Shown piece by piece: positions 21,686 to 32,528 of a DNA stretch of 64,000 nt. Below the pieces are notes generated by a model. It searched no databases, was not told where the DNA came from, and was given only the letters and a program-made list of their open reading frames with translations. Position 1 is the stretch's first letter, and each line of letters opens with the position of its first letter. This DNA comes from Symsagittifera roscoffensis (lineage: Eukaryota > Xenacoelomorpha > Acoela > Convolutidae). A program made the position numbers and the translations under genes. Location: NCBI RefSeq assembly GCF_963678635.1, contig NC_087068.1, forward strand, positions 28,026,318 to 28,090,317, given 5' to 3'.

Positions 21686-24600
21686 TCAGCGATTTTCCTG
21701 TAACCGGCCTAAGTTCTTCGGGTAAAAATAATAAATGCGGGGTAAAAAAAGTTGTGGCACATTTTGTTCCATTGTTGTTTCTTCGGACAAAATGGAATGA
21801 ATCAATTTGCAAGCAGTGATTTTTACATCTACATCCAGGCTTCTAATCGACAACCAGCCGGTTAATATGGTAGCCAAAGGGTCTTGATACTTCAGAACAA
21901 GGTCAACGCCCTTAGCATGAAGAGACAGGTTGAAAAGAAGGATGGCGGCAAAGTTCTTTGCGTCGAGAAGACTTGTCGGAGAAGCTAGGCCTAAAAAAAA
22001 CATGGTGACATACAAATTGCACAAGAAATTGAATACATATAAAACACGGCATTTGTGAGAAATAGATGGCGAGAAATTTTTGTTTACAAATTTTATAACC
22101 AGACAATAGTAACTCGAATTGTTTGCAGGAAAAAGGAAGTCGTGGTTTCAAAACACCAAAGTTTGCAATTGTAACAAAAGAAGAAAACTTCGTATTATTG
22201 TTATTTGGTCATAATCATCACAATTTACACTCACCGATAATCTGGACAATCGCTTGGACCAATTTCCAAACGCGCTTGTTGGCAATCAATTCCGCCCTAC
22301 CTATATCTCTTGCAGCTATATTGGCCAGGCAAGCCACCAAACTGGCCACAAACACGACATCCTTATCCGACTCGTCCTTCAAATCCAGCTTTGGCTTCTG
22401 AGCTTGATCAGATGACGAATCTTTTGATTGAGTGTAAGATATGACAAAGCTTTCGATTACGTTGACTGCCAGAATTAGGAGCTCATTCAAACTGGATCCT
22501 ACAATCTTCTCGACGGTATCTCCAGATTTCAGGGCCTAAACTCTCAGTTTTGAAAACAAAAGCCTCATAAGAAGTTTTCACATCTTCTTTTTAAGTCAAC
22601 CACTTTAATTTTTCGGGCTCCCCTAAAGCAGTATAAAGAGAGACTCTTTTTACTAAATTTTTATGCGTTGCAGCAAAACAAAACAAGCTAAAAACTACGC
22701 TTCGGGGCACTTTTAATTTTTTTCTTCAAAAAATGGCGTTTTTTGGCCCGCGATCCCTCTCAAATTTAATTGTGGCGCCGAGAGCGCCTGCAGAAAAGTT
22801 TTAGGGCTGAAGAGCCGGAAAAAGTTCTCAAAATAAATCCAAAAATGGATCTTGGAGAAAAATGGCGACCAGAATTGAGGGGACGGGACGGTGGTCGGCG
22901 GAGTGTGGTCAATTTTCCACCGCACCCTCCCCCTCGTCACGCTACTCGACAGATTTATGTTTCAGTTCCGTTTTTCTAAATTTTGCCCCGCACCGTCTCC
23001 CTGAATCCGCCCCAGATTCAGCGTCTGCATATAACAGAGGATCTATCAAATGCGGTAAAGCCCGCTTGTCTAAGAATAATTCGTTTTTATTATTTTCCCA
23101 CATTTTAGAATCAGTAGCTTTGCTGAGGAGTGCAATTCGAAGTTTATTTACTGATTTTTTATACAATTTCAGGCCGCTTTTGATACTAGAACTTGTATGT
23201 GGTGCAACTATTGGAGCTGAAATATGTTATAGGTTTTGGTAAACCTAAAGCTAGAGGTCAAGTGAGAAATAGCCCACTCGCACTACCTTTCCTGTGCTAT
23301 GGGATCGCGTACTCAATCTGCCCATCTCAGTACCGCCTTAACGCTATGCAATCTTGGTGTTCGAGTCATTGGGTTGATATTTAAGGATAAATTTTTGGCT
23401 CTCTGGGCTTGATAACAGCAAAAAAAAAACAGACTATGAACAATACTAAGTGCTTCTCGAGGAGTTATCTAAAAGCCTTTTTAAAGGGGTCATGTCAAAG
23501 GCTCAAATTTGTTTAAATTTTTTGCACAGCAGGTGCGTTTTTGAGACGAAAAGATAGGCCAATAAGTATAGACACTTGCACGAGGTGTGAATCAACGATA
23601 TAAGTTAGGTTTTAACCGGAAATTAATTTACATTCCAGAGCAGGTTCGTCAGAGTTACTCCGACCTTGGAAGCCACATTGACATGTTTCTCCACAGCTCT
23701 GCGCAACTGAATAATGTCTTCAGTCATAATAGCCCTCTCCTCCCTCAGAGTCTCGTTGTCACATTGAACTGCAAACAGTTGCGTCTCCAGCGTCTCCAGT
23801 TTCTTCAAAAAAACTACATATGACGCTTCTTTTTTGCAAACGAGTTTTTTCAGTTAACCCTCAAGTCACATATCATATTTCCAAAAACAAATTTACTCAT
23901 AAGAGTTTCAATCAAGGATTAAGCCGCAATATTATAACACAGAGGCGAAACGAAGCGCAGCTTCGCAGCACTTGCAATACAATGAAAACATTGCATTACA
24001 AGATATTGATCAAAAAGAAGGTTCTGTCGTGTTCTCTCAAGTTGTTACACTTTGTTTTTTGTTCATATTTTCAACCAAGTTTAATGCATTAAATAGGCTA
24101 TATCTTTTGATTAAATTAACCCAACGTCGTGATTCTTGGCAAGTAGGTTACACGTGCTTTTTCACACGATAGTATGTCCGGCCTGAACGTTTGTTCACAA
24201 TGTTTGTTCACAATGGTGTGAACATTTATTGTATTAATTTCTGATGGCACCGGAAACCCCAATTCTGTTAAGAAATCGGATTATACAGCTGACAGAAAAT
24301 GGCCAGAAGCAAAGCTACGTTGCCAATGCCTTAGGGATTTCTCGTATGACTGTGCGTAAAATCCTCAAATTATATGGAGCAGAGGGATCAGCTGCAAAAA
24401 AAATTAGGAAGAAAAGTTTTACCTTTCGCGACAAAAATCGGCTTCGACGTCTCATCATGAAATACCAAAATGGATCAGTTCGAGAGATCACAGGACATTT
24501 TAATTAAGGTCAGGACAAGAAAAGGTGTATATCCTTTGTATGCAAACAAATAAAACTGCTTGGCGCGTCAAAAGCTGTCCAGAAAAAGCAAATGATTATC

Positions 24601-27600
24601 AGGAAAAATTACAAATTTGTCGTAGAAAGTGGGCTCGTGAACGAAAATCTTGGAATTTTCTAGACTGGCGAAAATAAATTTTTTCAGACGAGTGCAAGGT
24701 TGAAGTGAACACAATTAAGAGGGCTTTAGTCTGGAAATTCAAGGCGGATCCTGGATGGATGAATCCCCAGGAAAAGAAATCAAAACGCATTTTTTCCGTA
24801 ATGATTTGGGGTTGCGTGACCTACCACGGAATTCGCAAATTAGAGAAGATCAACGGAAATCTCAACAGCGATAAGTACAAGGAAATACTAGAGCGAAATC
24901 TGTCGGATGTTATCAACAGCTTTCACGGAGACGAGTATGTATTCCAACAGGACAACGCCCCCTATAATGTTTCAAATTTGATGAATACGTTTTTCACAGA
25001 AAAAGACATCGTAACGACTACATGGCCCCCTCAATCACCCGACATTAATATCATCCAAAACCTGTGGAAGATGCTGAAGAAACCTCTAGAAGATAGCAAT
25101 ATCGAATTTCGATCTAGAGACCAGTTGTATGAAGAAATAGAAAAACACTGGAATCTGATTACTCAATATGCCATTAACAAACTGTATGATTCCTTGCCTC
25201 GGCGCATGGCTGAAGTATTGAGGGTGAGGGGTGAAATAACAAGTATTATACCTTTTCGATGTTTTTGTTCCGTTTTTCTATCTGTAACACAAGACGAGCA
25301 ATTTAAATATTTGTTTATGTACATTGTGTTTTTTTGTCGCAAAATTGTAACAACTTGAGAGAACACGACTGCGGTCACTTTTTTCGAAAAAAAAGGAAGT
25401 ATTTTTTTTGAAAAATTAAGCAGAAAATTTACTCGAAAAAATTTTATCTACAAAAACTTCATATCTTTGGCTCGGTGATTTTCATAAAAATTTTAACCGA
25501 AACGTCTTTAAACGTAAAAAAAACAAGAAAATTATTTAAAATCAGAGTTGGTAAAAAACAAACTAAAGAAAAATTTTTAATTTTATGAGTTGAAGTTAAA
25601 ACTAAGGACCCAGCTAAACCTGAGGTACTTGTTGACATCTTTTAAGATATTTTTTTTTGATGCAGGATGAAATGCGTAATTTTCGACATTTGCACAAACC
25701 CAAAAACTAAATTATTTCTCTACTAAAATAAAAGATTAGCCGCCATTGTAGGCTTTTCTTACAACCTGCCATACATGCCGGGACAATTTTCATAACCTGT
25801 TTTTCGAGTGAAACATAAATATCAGATTTGTTACGGTAGTTTTCGAGTTGCTTCAAAACATTTAATTGAAAAAAAAACGAAGTACAATCTCAACTGATTT
25901 CAGAAGTGGTTTTATTAGACATTTTCAGAAATTGAGCATGCCAACAGAATTGAGCATGTCGGCAGAAGTTGGAAAAAGAAGTTGGTTGCGGGATTAAAAA
26001 GTATAGTTCCCGGTAACAAGCCTCTTGCTCTCGCAAATGAAAATATTCAAAAAATACATTAAGTATAAAAATATACCTAAGTTTCCTTTAGATATATACT
26101 ATAAAATCAATATAAGATATGCTATATAAAATATTCTGAATCCACCAAAAACTACTGAAGACCATCAACCCCTGCACTTAAAATTAAAAAATTTTGATGT
26201 TCAAACCCGGCAGTAAATGAGTTGTTCGGTTGGTTGAAAATAAAATCCGTTGCAAAAGAATTCTAGCTTTGAGAATTATAATTTAACTGCAACTTGTTTT
26301 GAATAAAAGTTTGAACAAATTTTTAAAATTAAGTTTAAAAAGCATCCGCTTTCTTGGAATTAAAAGATAATGTTAAGCAGAATCAAAACACTCTTCGAAT
26401 CCGCTTACAGAGAAATCGAACAGTATAAACTGCAAGTTTGAATTAACAACCTTCAACCTTCAAAAGATTGAATTTGTCGCAAAAAAATGGATGTAATGGT
26501 TTTTACCATCAGGAAAAATTGCCACTTGCCAGCTTACGCTATTTTAATTTTTCCTAGAAGAACCCTTGTCCTTAACCAATTTGCCTCAATATCATTATTT
26601 ATATGGAAGTTTTTGATGTTAAAATCAAGCAATTTCACAGCCAGCAAGTGCAAATAGTCCATTTGAATTTTTAGCTATAGAACCGAAAATTTTGGCAGTA
26701 CGATGAAAAATGCGAACAATAACCCACGATTAAATCTGTTAACATGAACTATTACCATGAAGTAATTATATTTGTTTCTGCCACTGTCTAAAACACGAAC
26801 AGTTTTTTGCTCTAAAAATAAGACAAGTAACGTGGAGAACATCTCGACAAGGAAAAAAGAAGGGCTACTATCGTCTGACACCCTTTACATTCTTTTACAA
26901 AAAAACAACGACAATTAGGAAAATAAAGAAAATTTGAGATGCTAACAATACAGTTGAAACAGATATCGAATGATAGCTTCGCATCAGGGGAGGAACTAAA
27001 TTCCACTAGAATGAGCGCAGCTATGTTACCCTTGGAAAAAAACAGATAATGACAAAAAGTTCAAGCAGCAAATCATACCTGTCATGAGCGTTAGAATCAA
27101 TTCAAGAAAATGTGGTTCATTTCTTATTCGAGTAAACATTTTAAAAAAATTTGTGAATTTTCCGCATTTCAAAAGTTATTAAGAGCCGGAAAATTTGATT
27201 GCCTTTTATTTACCGAAGTCAATTTAGATTTGTGAAGGCACTCAATCTTCCCGATGCAATTTTAACAGTTTTCAATTTTCAGCATGTAGATACGAATTGG
27301 CAAACTTACACAGTTGTATTCATTTTCTTTTACATAACAAAACAGAATATGTTGAAAGCTCCTGAGCGCTATCTTCAATGTCTTTTTATTCAAAAACCTC
27401 ATCTTGATTTTTCAACTCGATATTTGAGATGCAATTGATGTTTTTTGAAGAAAGGGATAACTTGGCTACCCTTGTGGAACACAAAGTTTTTCACAGTTTC
27501 CCCGATGCAGTTTTACCCATTTTAAACCTTATAAAGTGCCGGAAACGAAAAACGAAAATCCGTTCAGTTTTCATGTCGGTTATGCAGCAGAAAAAAGAAA

Positions 27601-30600
27601 TCTCCAGCGTCCAAAACAGAATTTCACTCCACCAGCATCAATCAATATAATAAAAAGAATTAATCCGCAAAAATATAATGAATTCTTTTAATTCGACAGC
27701 TGAGATATGGATTCTCAGCAAATTATGCTTTTTAATGAGTGGAATAACTAAAATGCATTTTGGGCACACAAAATTATTAAAGTTTTGTGAAGTTAGACAA
27801 TTTTTCCGATACAGTTTTCCCAGCTTTATATTTCAAACGTCCGCATTTAAGTCGGCGGCTATTATATTTTTGTTTTTACACTCTTTTACATAACAAAACC
27901 CAACAGATTCGAAGAAAGCAGAATAAAATTTAGAAAAAGCGAGAAAAAAGTAAGAAAATAAGAAAACCGGGGAATCTCATTGAGTAGAGTTGAATTTCTT
28001 ATATGAAGCCCAAACTGAGCCCCGCTTCTAAATTGAATTTGAAAACTGAGATTCCAAGGAAGTCCAATTTAAAACCGCAAAGAGAAAAACTTGCAAGATG
28101 TTCAACTGAAAAAAATAACCATGATTACAATAGAACGGCAAACAACTACCACATTGTTCGATTTTGATTATTGCAAAAACTTCAGAAAAAAATTACATTT
28201 TATAACTAGTTGTGTGAAACTTCTGATGAATAGCCCTCTCCTTATTTGAAAAACCGGATCAAAAAAATGACATTTTATTTCGCTGAAAAAAAGACCGAAA
28301 CAAGTAAAAGGTTATTATGTTCATCAACATCGGTAAAGGACAGTGAGCAAACTGTAGAACATATTGAAATAATCACCCAGCTCCCAGTAATTTGTTCTCT
28401 TAGTTATTAATTCATAACAACTCAGTTCTTGCATTTTGAATCCGGGCGGTTGCTTTAATTCGTCAACTACATAATGACTCAATTACAATTAACTTTTTGT
28501 GAGCTTTCATTATTATAAATTTCAGGCAATGATGGCGCTGAAAATTTTTTTGACAAATATTGAGTGAGAAAAACCCGCAATGACAAAAATTGACACAGAG
28601 GAGAAGTTGCACACCGCATACAAAAGCAAAAATATGACCGATAACGCAACTGGGATAGACCGAATGAGTAAAATTCTGAGTCTACAAAATTTCTAAGAGA
28701 CCCATTACCAGTCATTTTGGAAAAAAAAAATTTACCAACTAACAAACCATAATTTATAGAGCAGTCTATGGAGCAGTAACAACATGAAAAAGTTGAATGT
28801 AACAAAAATTGAATGCATTTTTTTTTAATTTGAGATGTTTTGTGAAAATCGTCCCCCCACACGCCATATTAAGTACAAAGTGACAAATTTCGCTTCTAAT
28901 AACAAATAAATTGTGGCAAATAAGCTTCCTTCAACCAATTTGGAACAATTTCTAAGACGGATTAAATCTACGCTTACGCGTTAGTAGCGCGAAATATATC
29001 GCGCGTTAATTGTCCCAAATTGGCCAAAACGGCAATTTTTAAACCCCCATAACTTTACAAAAAATGATCAGAGGAGGAATATTTTTCGAAGATTAAGCTC
29101 AGGACATCAATACTTTTTGAATTATAAAAAAATCCTGTTTAGTTAAGATTTGAGAATGCATAAAATTGCAGAAAAAATAGAGTATTGGTTAAAAATGGTT
29201 AGTTAAAAAGTCGAAATTTGTCTGAAGAATAAAACCACCCGAGGACAAATATTCCGTTACTTTCGTTAGGAAAGTCGGAAGAATAATAGTCTGTGTTCAA
29301 AGCCTCAGCATTGGTTGTCCTTAGTAGCTAGTTGTTGATCAAAATGAACACTTTCAAAATGAACACATTTCATCGTAACAATATTTTTGAATTAGGTTAG
29401 AAAAAAAAGATAGTTCATACTATAACACAAACATTGCTTGTGTAATAACGGATAAAATTTATTATCTACAGAAAATACAGATTTCAGATCTGTTAGAAAA
29501 TTATATAATAAAACTAAGATTATATAGTTTTAACAATTGATTATAATGCATTGTTTTAGAATAAGTTATATACCGTATATCTTAATTATAAAAATATTAC
29601 CAAAGTTCTCTAATACTCTATTTTTCTGCAATTTCATGCATTCTCAAATCTTAAGCATACTAAACAAGACTGCTCGTATCAGGGCGAAGCCCTGAATGTT
29701 CCGACTGCCTTTTAAGGTTTATGGAGCAGTAATAACGTTAAAAAAATTAAATTTACTAAAACAAAATGAATTTTTTTTCTAAAATTTGAAATTTTTTCTA
29801 AAAATCATCCCCCACTAGCCACTTAAAGTACAAAAGGATAGATTTCGCTCCTTGCAGCAAATCAATTATGTCAAATAAGCTTCTTTCAACAAATTTGGAA
29901 CAATTTCTAAGACGGATCAAATCTCAGCTTACGCGTAAAGAGTGCGAAATATATCGCGTGTTAATTGTCCCAAATTGGCCAAAATGGCAATCTTTAAACC
30001 ACCATAACTTTACGAAAAATGATCACAGGTGAAATATCTTTTCAAATTTAAGCTCAGTAAAACAATACCTTTCGAATGATATAAAAAAATTCTGTCAAAA
30101 ATGGCTAGTTAAAAAGTCGAAATTTGTCTGAAGAAAAAAACCCACTCAGAGCACAAAAGTTCCATTACTTTCGTATCGATAGTCGGAACAATAACAATTT
30201 TTATACAGATATTCTACAGATTATCTACATTTTAAACACAGATTTACAAATCATATACTGATTAAATACAGATTTTATTCAGATAAATTACAGACTATAC
30301 TATATACATATTAAATACTACTTTTCTCAGCAAAATCACCCATCAGAACTGTTCTGTGAAATTTCCACTGCAAGAAGTCTAAGAATTGCTAGGCAATTGT
30401 CGCTTCGTTGCCGAAGCATGGTTAAAAAATATTTTAACTGATTAGTTTTATTTAGGGAGAAGGGTTTTAACTGATTAGATTAATTTAATTAAGAAAAAAA
30501 AAGCTAATTTGTATTAAAAAATTGAAACAAGCAAGAAATTTCAAGGATACCAATACCATATCATCAAATTATTTTCTCTGCTACTCAATTCCGCATTTTT

Positions 30601-32195
30601 GATAAAATAAAAAAACACGAAGACATTAATTGACATGTTGTCTAAAAATCGGAAATGAACAGCAGAGAAGATGGCTTGATGATGTGCTAGTATATGCTAT
30701 TGTAGAAAAACCCAACAGCTATAAAAGCCCAGCTACATTTAGCCAGCGCCGTTTAATTTATCCTTTTGGAAATCGATTTAAAAAAATGTATCCATAACGG
30801 TTAATCTGAAGACTATATTTCCAGTAACAACATCGATAATTTATCAGTTAGATTAGTTGAAAAAATCCATTAGCATATATAGTTCAGTCACTTTTAGAAT
30901 TGCGTTTCCAATTATTCCGTTTACCATTTAGTTCTCTAATTTTCCAAATAAACTTTCCAATCAAGTTCAGTTTAAAGCGTATATGATATAATAGCTATTT
31001 TTCTCAGCTTATCAATTAATTCCTTGTTTCCACACGACCGGATTTAGATTCTTGTCGTTACTGATGCTTTGGTTAACCAAATATGGCCAACAAACTTTTG
31101 GAAAAGTTTCAATGAACTTAAGAACGAAAACTTTTTCACTGTTCTGAAAGTTGCGAAATTCGAAGCAAACAAGAAATCAAGTTGAAGCTCTCTAAATTTC
31201 ACGAATATTTTATGGCCATCACTTTTTCTTAAAACTCCCCCTATAAGCAAAAAATAAATCACGCGTAAATTGCCTTCCTTGTAGCAAATGATTTTGGAGC
31301 GAAATTATAATGAAATCGAAAGTCAACAATGCTTGCTATTCGCGAGCGTAATTAGCAAATAAAGAAAATTGTCTTGATCAATTTTTCAAATTTTTTACTG
31401 AAGAAAAAATATCAAGTCCTCCACAAATGTCTTCACTACATTCACCGATATTTATTTCCGCCTCCCACAAAATAATCATTGTCATTGGCCATTAAAAGAA
31501 AGAGAGAGAGAAGAGAGAGATAGTGTGTGTTTTTACTTTTTGCCGAAGATAATCTTTTTTGAAAATTGATTGTAATTTAACTGTGAGGGCAAAAATTTGA
31601 CGTTGCGTTTGCTTATCAAAACTTTCGCAATTATGACTCTGTTAACAGGTTGAGATTCTCAATTATGAGGCGATTTGAGATTCTGTCAACGAGAATCTAG
31701 TTGCATGACACCAATAAATGAAACGCTAAGTTTTTCTCAAGCATTCAGAATTAAATATCATAGCTTGCACAGAAAAATTTTCTAATTGCAGGCTCTTATT
31801 TATTTTGAAATTGATTTCGTAGGTTTTCGTTAGTTTTGAGAGGAAACAAATGAGCTAATAATTAAACTTCTGAGAGAAAATAAGCGTAAGTTTCAAATAC
31901 AGCCTTATTAAAAATTTCGTTATTTTTTGGATGATAGCATCTAACAAAGTTCCTGAGCGCCATATATTTAACTTACTTTGTTACAATCTCCATCATCCAC
32001 TTGATTTGATTTCCGTTTTAATCCACTAAGTCGAGTCTTAGTTTCTTGACTAAACAGATCTGCAGTGTAGTGATTCGATATTTTGATTTCTCTCTTCAGC
32101 ATTGCTAGTTCTCTCTTGGACACTATCACATACTCTCCTTTGTTTGGAGTACTCTGCATTGGAGAAAATTGTTTCCCATTCATGTTTGATTCCAT
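21686..32195 (-). CDS. HSF2BP: HSF2BP (MEILB2) homologue, complete, 4 exons, 331 aa
   Basis: In vertebrates HSF2BP binds BRCA2 and helps load recombinases at meiotic double-strand breaks. Minus-strand exons are 31977-32195, 23632-23802, 22235-22535 and 21686-21990 (phases 0, 0, 1; 996 nt including stop). All junctions are GT-AG and the 331-aa length is close to the ~334 aa of the human protein. Exon 1 has EYVIVSKRELAMLKREI, matching the N-terminal coiled-coil start. Exon 2 is a heptad-rich coiled coil ending in a TLTNLLWN stretch, like the vertebrate TLLWG junction. Exons 3-4 form the armadillo-like part (VVFVASLVACLANIAARDIG; FAAILLFNLSLHAKGVDLVL). Intron 1 is 8.2 kb and full of transposons. 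The family call rests on my recall of the human protein; the exon 4 C-terminus is the least similar part. Confidence 0.85.
22705..23012 (-). mobile_element. Partial or diverged hAT-type MITE fragment
   Basis: It has the order of family words in reverse orientation (AAAAAATGGCG, TCTCAAATTTAATTGTGGCGC, CAGAAAAGTTTTAGGG, then GAATCCGCCCCAGATTC at the end). It lies in HSF2BP intron 2. The termini are not intact. Confidence 0.5.
24024..25371 (+). mobile_element. Tc1-like DNA transposon, 1.35 kb, inactivated
   Basis: The terminal inverted repeats share GTCGTGTTCTCTCAAGTTGT followed by TACA, at 24027-24050 and, inverted, 25347-25370. The outermost bases fit the CAGT start of Tc1 elements with mutations, and no TA duplication remains. 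It lies within intron 1 of HSF2BP on the opposite strand. Confidence 0.88.
24244..25235 (+). pseudogene. Tc1 transposase pseudogene
   Basis: The N-terminal helix-turn-helix is readable (SYVANALGISRMTVRKILK, 24316-24372), then a TAA at 24505-24507 and frame changes break the frame. The catalytic part resumes near 24680 with FSDECKVEV (first acidic residue), FQQDNAPYN (second) and WPPQSPDINIIQNLWKMLKK. In Tc1 transposases the last block normally reads NPIENLW with the third acidic residue, and here that position is glutamine. A TAA also precedes FSDEC. The copy therefore cannot encode an active enzyme. Confidence 0.88.
25372..28754. other. HSF2BP intron 1 interior, no supported gene
   Basis: This is AT-rich intron sequence. 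27235-27890 holds three diverged repeats of about 245-300 bp that share a CCGATGCAGTTTT-like core and TCTTTTACATAACAAAAC. A possible minus-strand exon pair near 26930-27125 was rejected (see the rejected list). Confidence 0.45.
28755..29283 (-). mobile_element. Helentron-like element with internal ~50-bp insertion and degraded tail
   Basis: Reverse orientation, from the TTCCGACTTTC head near 29280 to GAGCAGT near 28762. The middle keeps the CGCG-rich core. A segment at 29133-29185 (TTAAGATTTGAGAATGCAT, ATTGCAGAAAAAATAGAGT) is absent from other copies and reappears inverted at 29613-29655, outside the next copy. Confidence 0.6.
29666..30189 (-). mobile_element. Helentron-like element, full-length, 524 bp
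   Basis: The reverse-oriented full copy runs from the tail AAGACTGCTCGTATCAGGGC to the head at AGTCGGAAC. The perfect tail hairpin and head hairpin words are present, and the core GCGAAATATATCGCG is conserved. It lies in intron 1 of HSF2BP. Confidence 0.65.
30190..31976. other. HSF2BP intron 1, 5' part; no gene
   Basis: This is AT-rich. 30195-30325 is a loose repeat of TACAGAT-like words. A (GA)n run sits at 31498-31521, followed by GT repeats. Nothing coding is recognised. Confidence 0.45.
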
Positions 32196-32330
32196 TTTGA
32201 TTTCAAATTAAGTTTTTAGCACTCTATAAAGCAATCATTACGAGTTTTCAAACTAACAAAAGCTTTCTGATTTTTCAAATCAAAATCTGACTTAAAAAGA
32301 CAATTTAAAACAATTAATTATTTAACAAAA

Positions 32331-32336
32331 TTTATT
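32331..32336 (-). promoter_or_regulatory. Candidate poly(A) signal of ANAPC10
   Basis: AATAAA on the minus strand, about 193 nt after the ANAPC10 stop and about 136 nt before the HSF2BP start codon. It suggests that the two genes are made as separate messages. Confidence 0.45.
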
Positions 32337-32528
32337 TCAAAAATCTCAAGAGTTATTCAATTTTCTAGTTCTAGAAGCGATTGAACACCAGTGATAAATC
32401 TTCTCCAAATTTAACCATCAACGTAGTTCCAGCTCCAATTTCACCTCTAGGTTTCTAGTGGAGACTTCAAAGTCGCAGTATTGGTCTCCATCCTCCGTAC
32501 AAAACTCACACCTGCACTCGCTGTTTGC

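Noticed and set aside
22770-23242. Overlapping plus-strand frames of 69 and 126 codons
   Set aside because: They fall in a degraded hAT-type fragment and flanking HSF2BP intron, without coding character.
26930-27125. Possible minus-strand exon pair (FTRIRNEPHFLELILTLMT followed by NIAALILVEFSSSPDAKLSF)
   Set aside because: The only donor/acceptor combination puts a stop at the junction. HSF2BP is complete without it, and no family is recognised.
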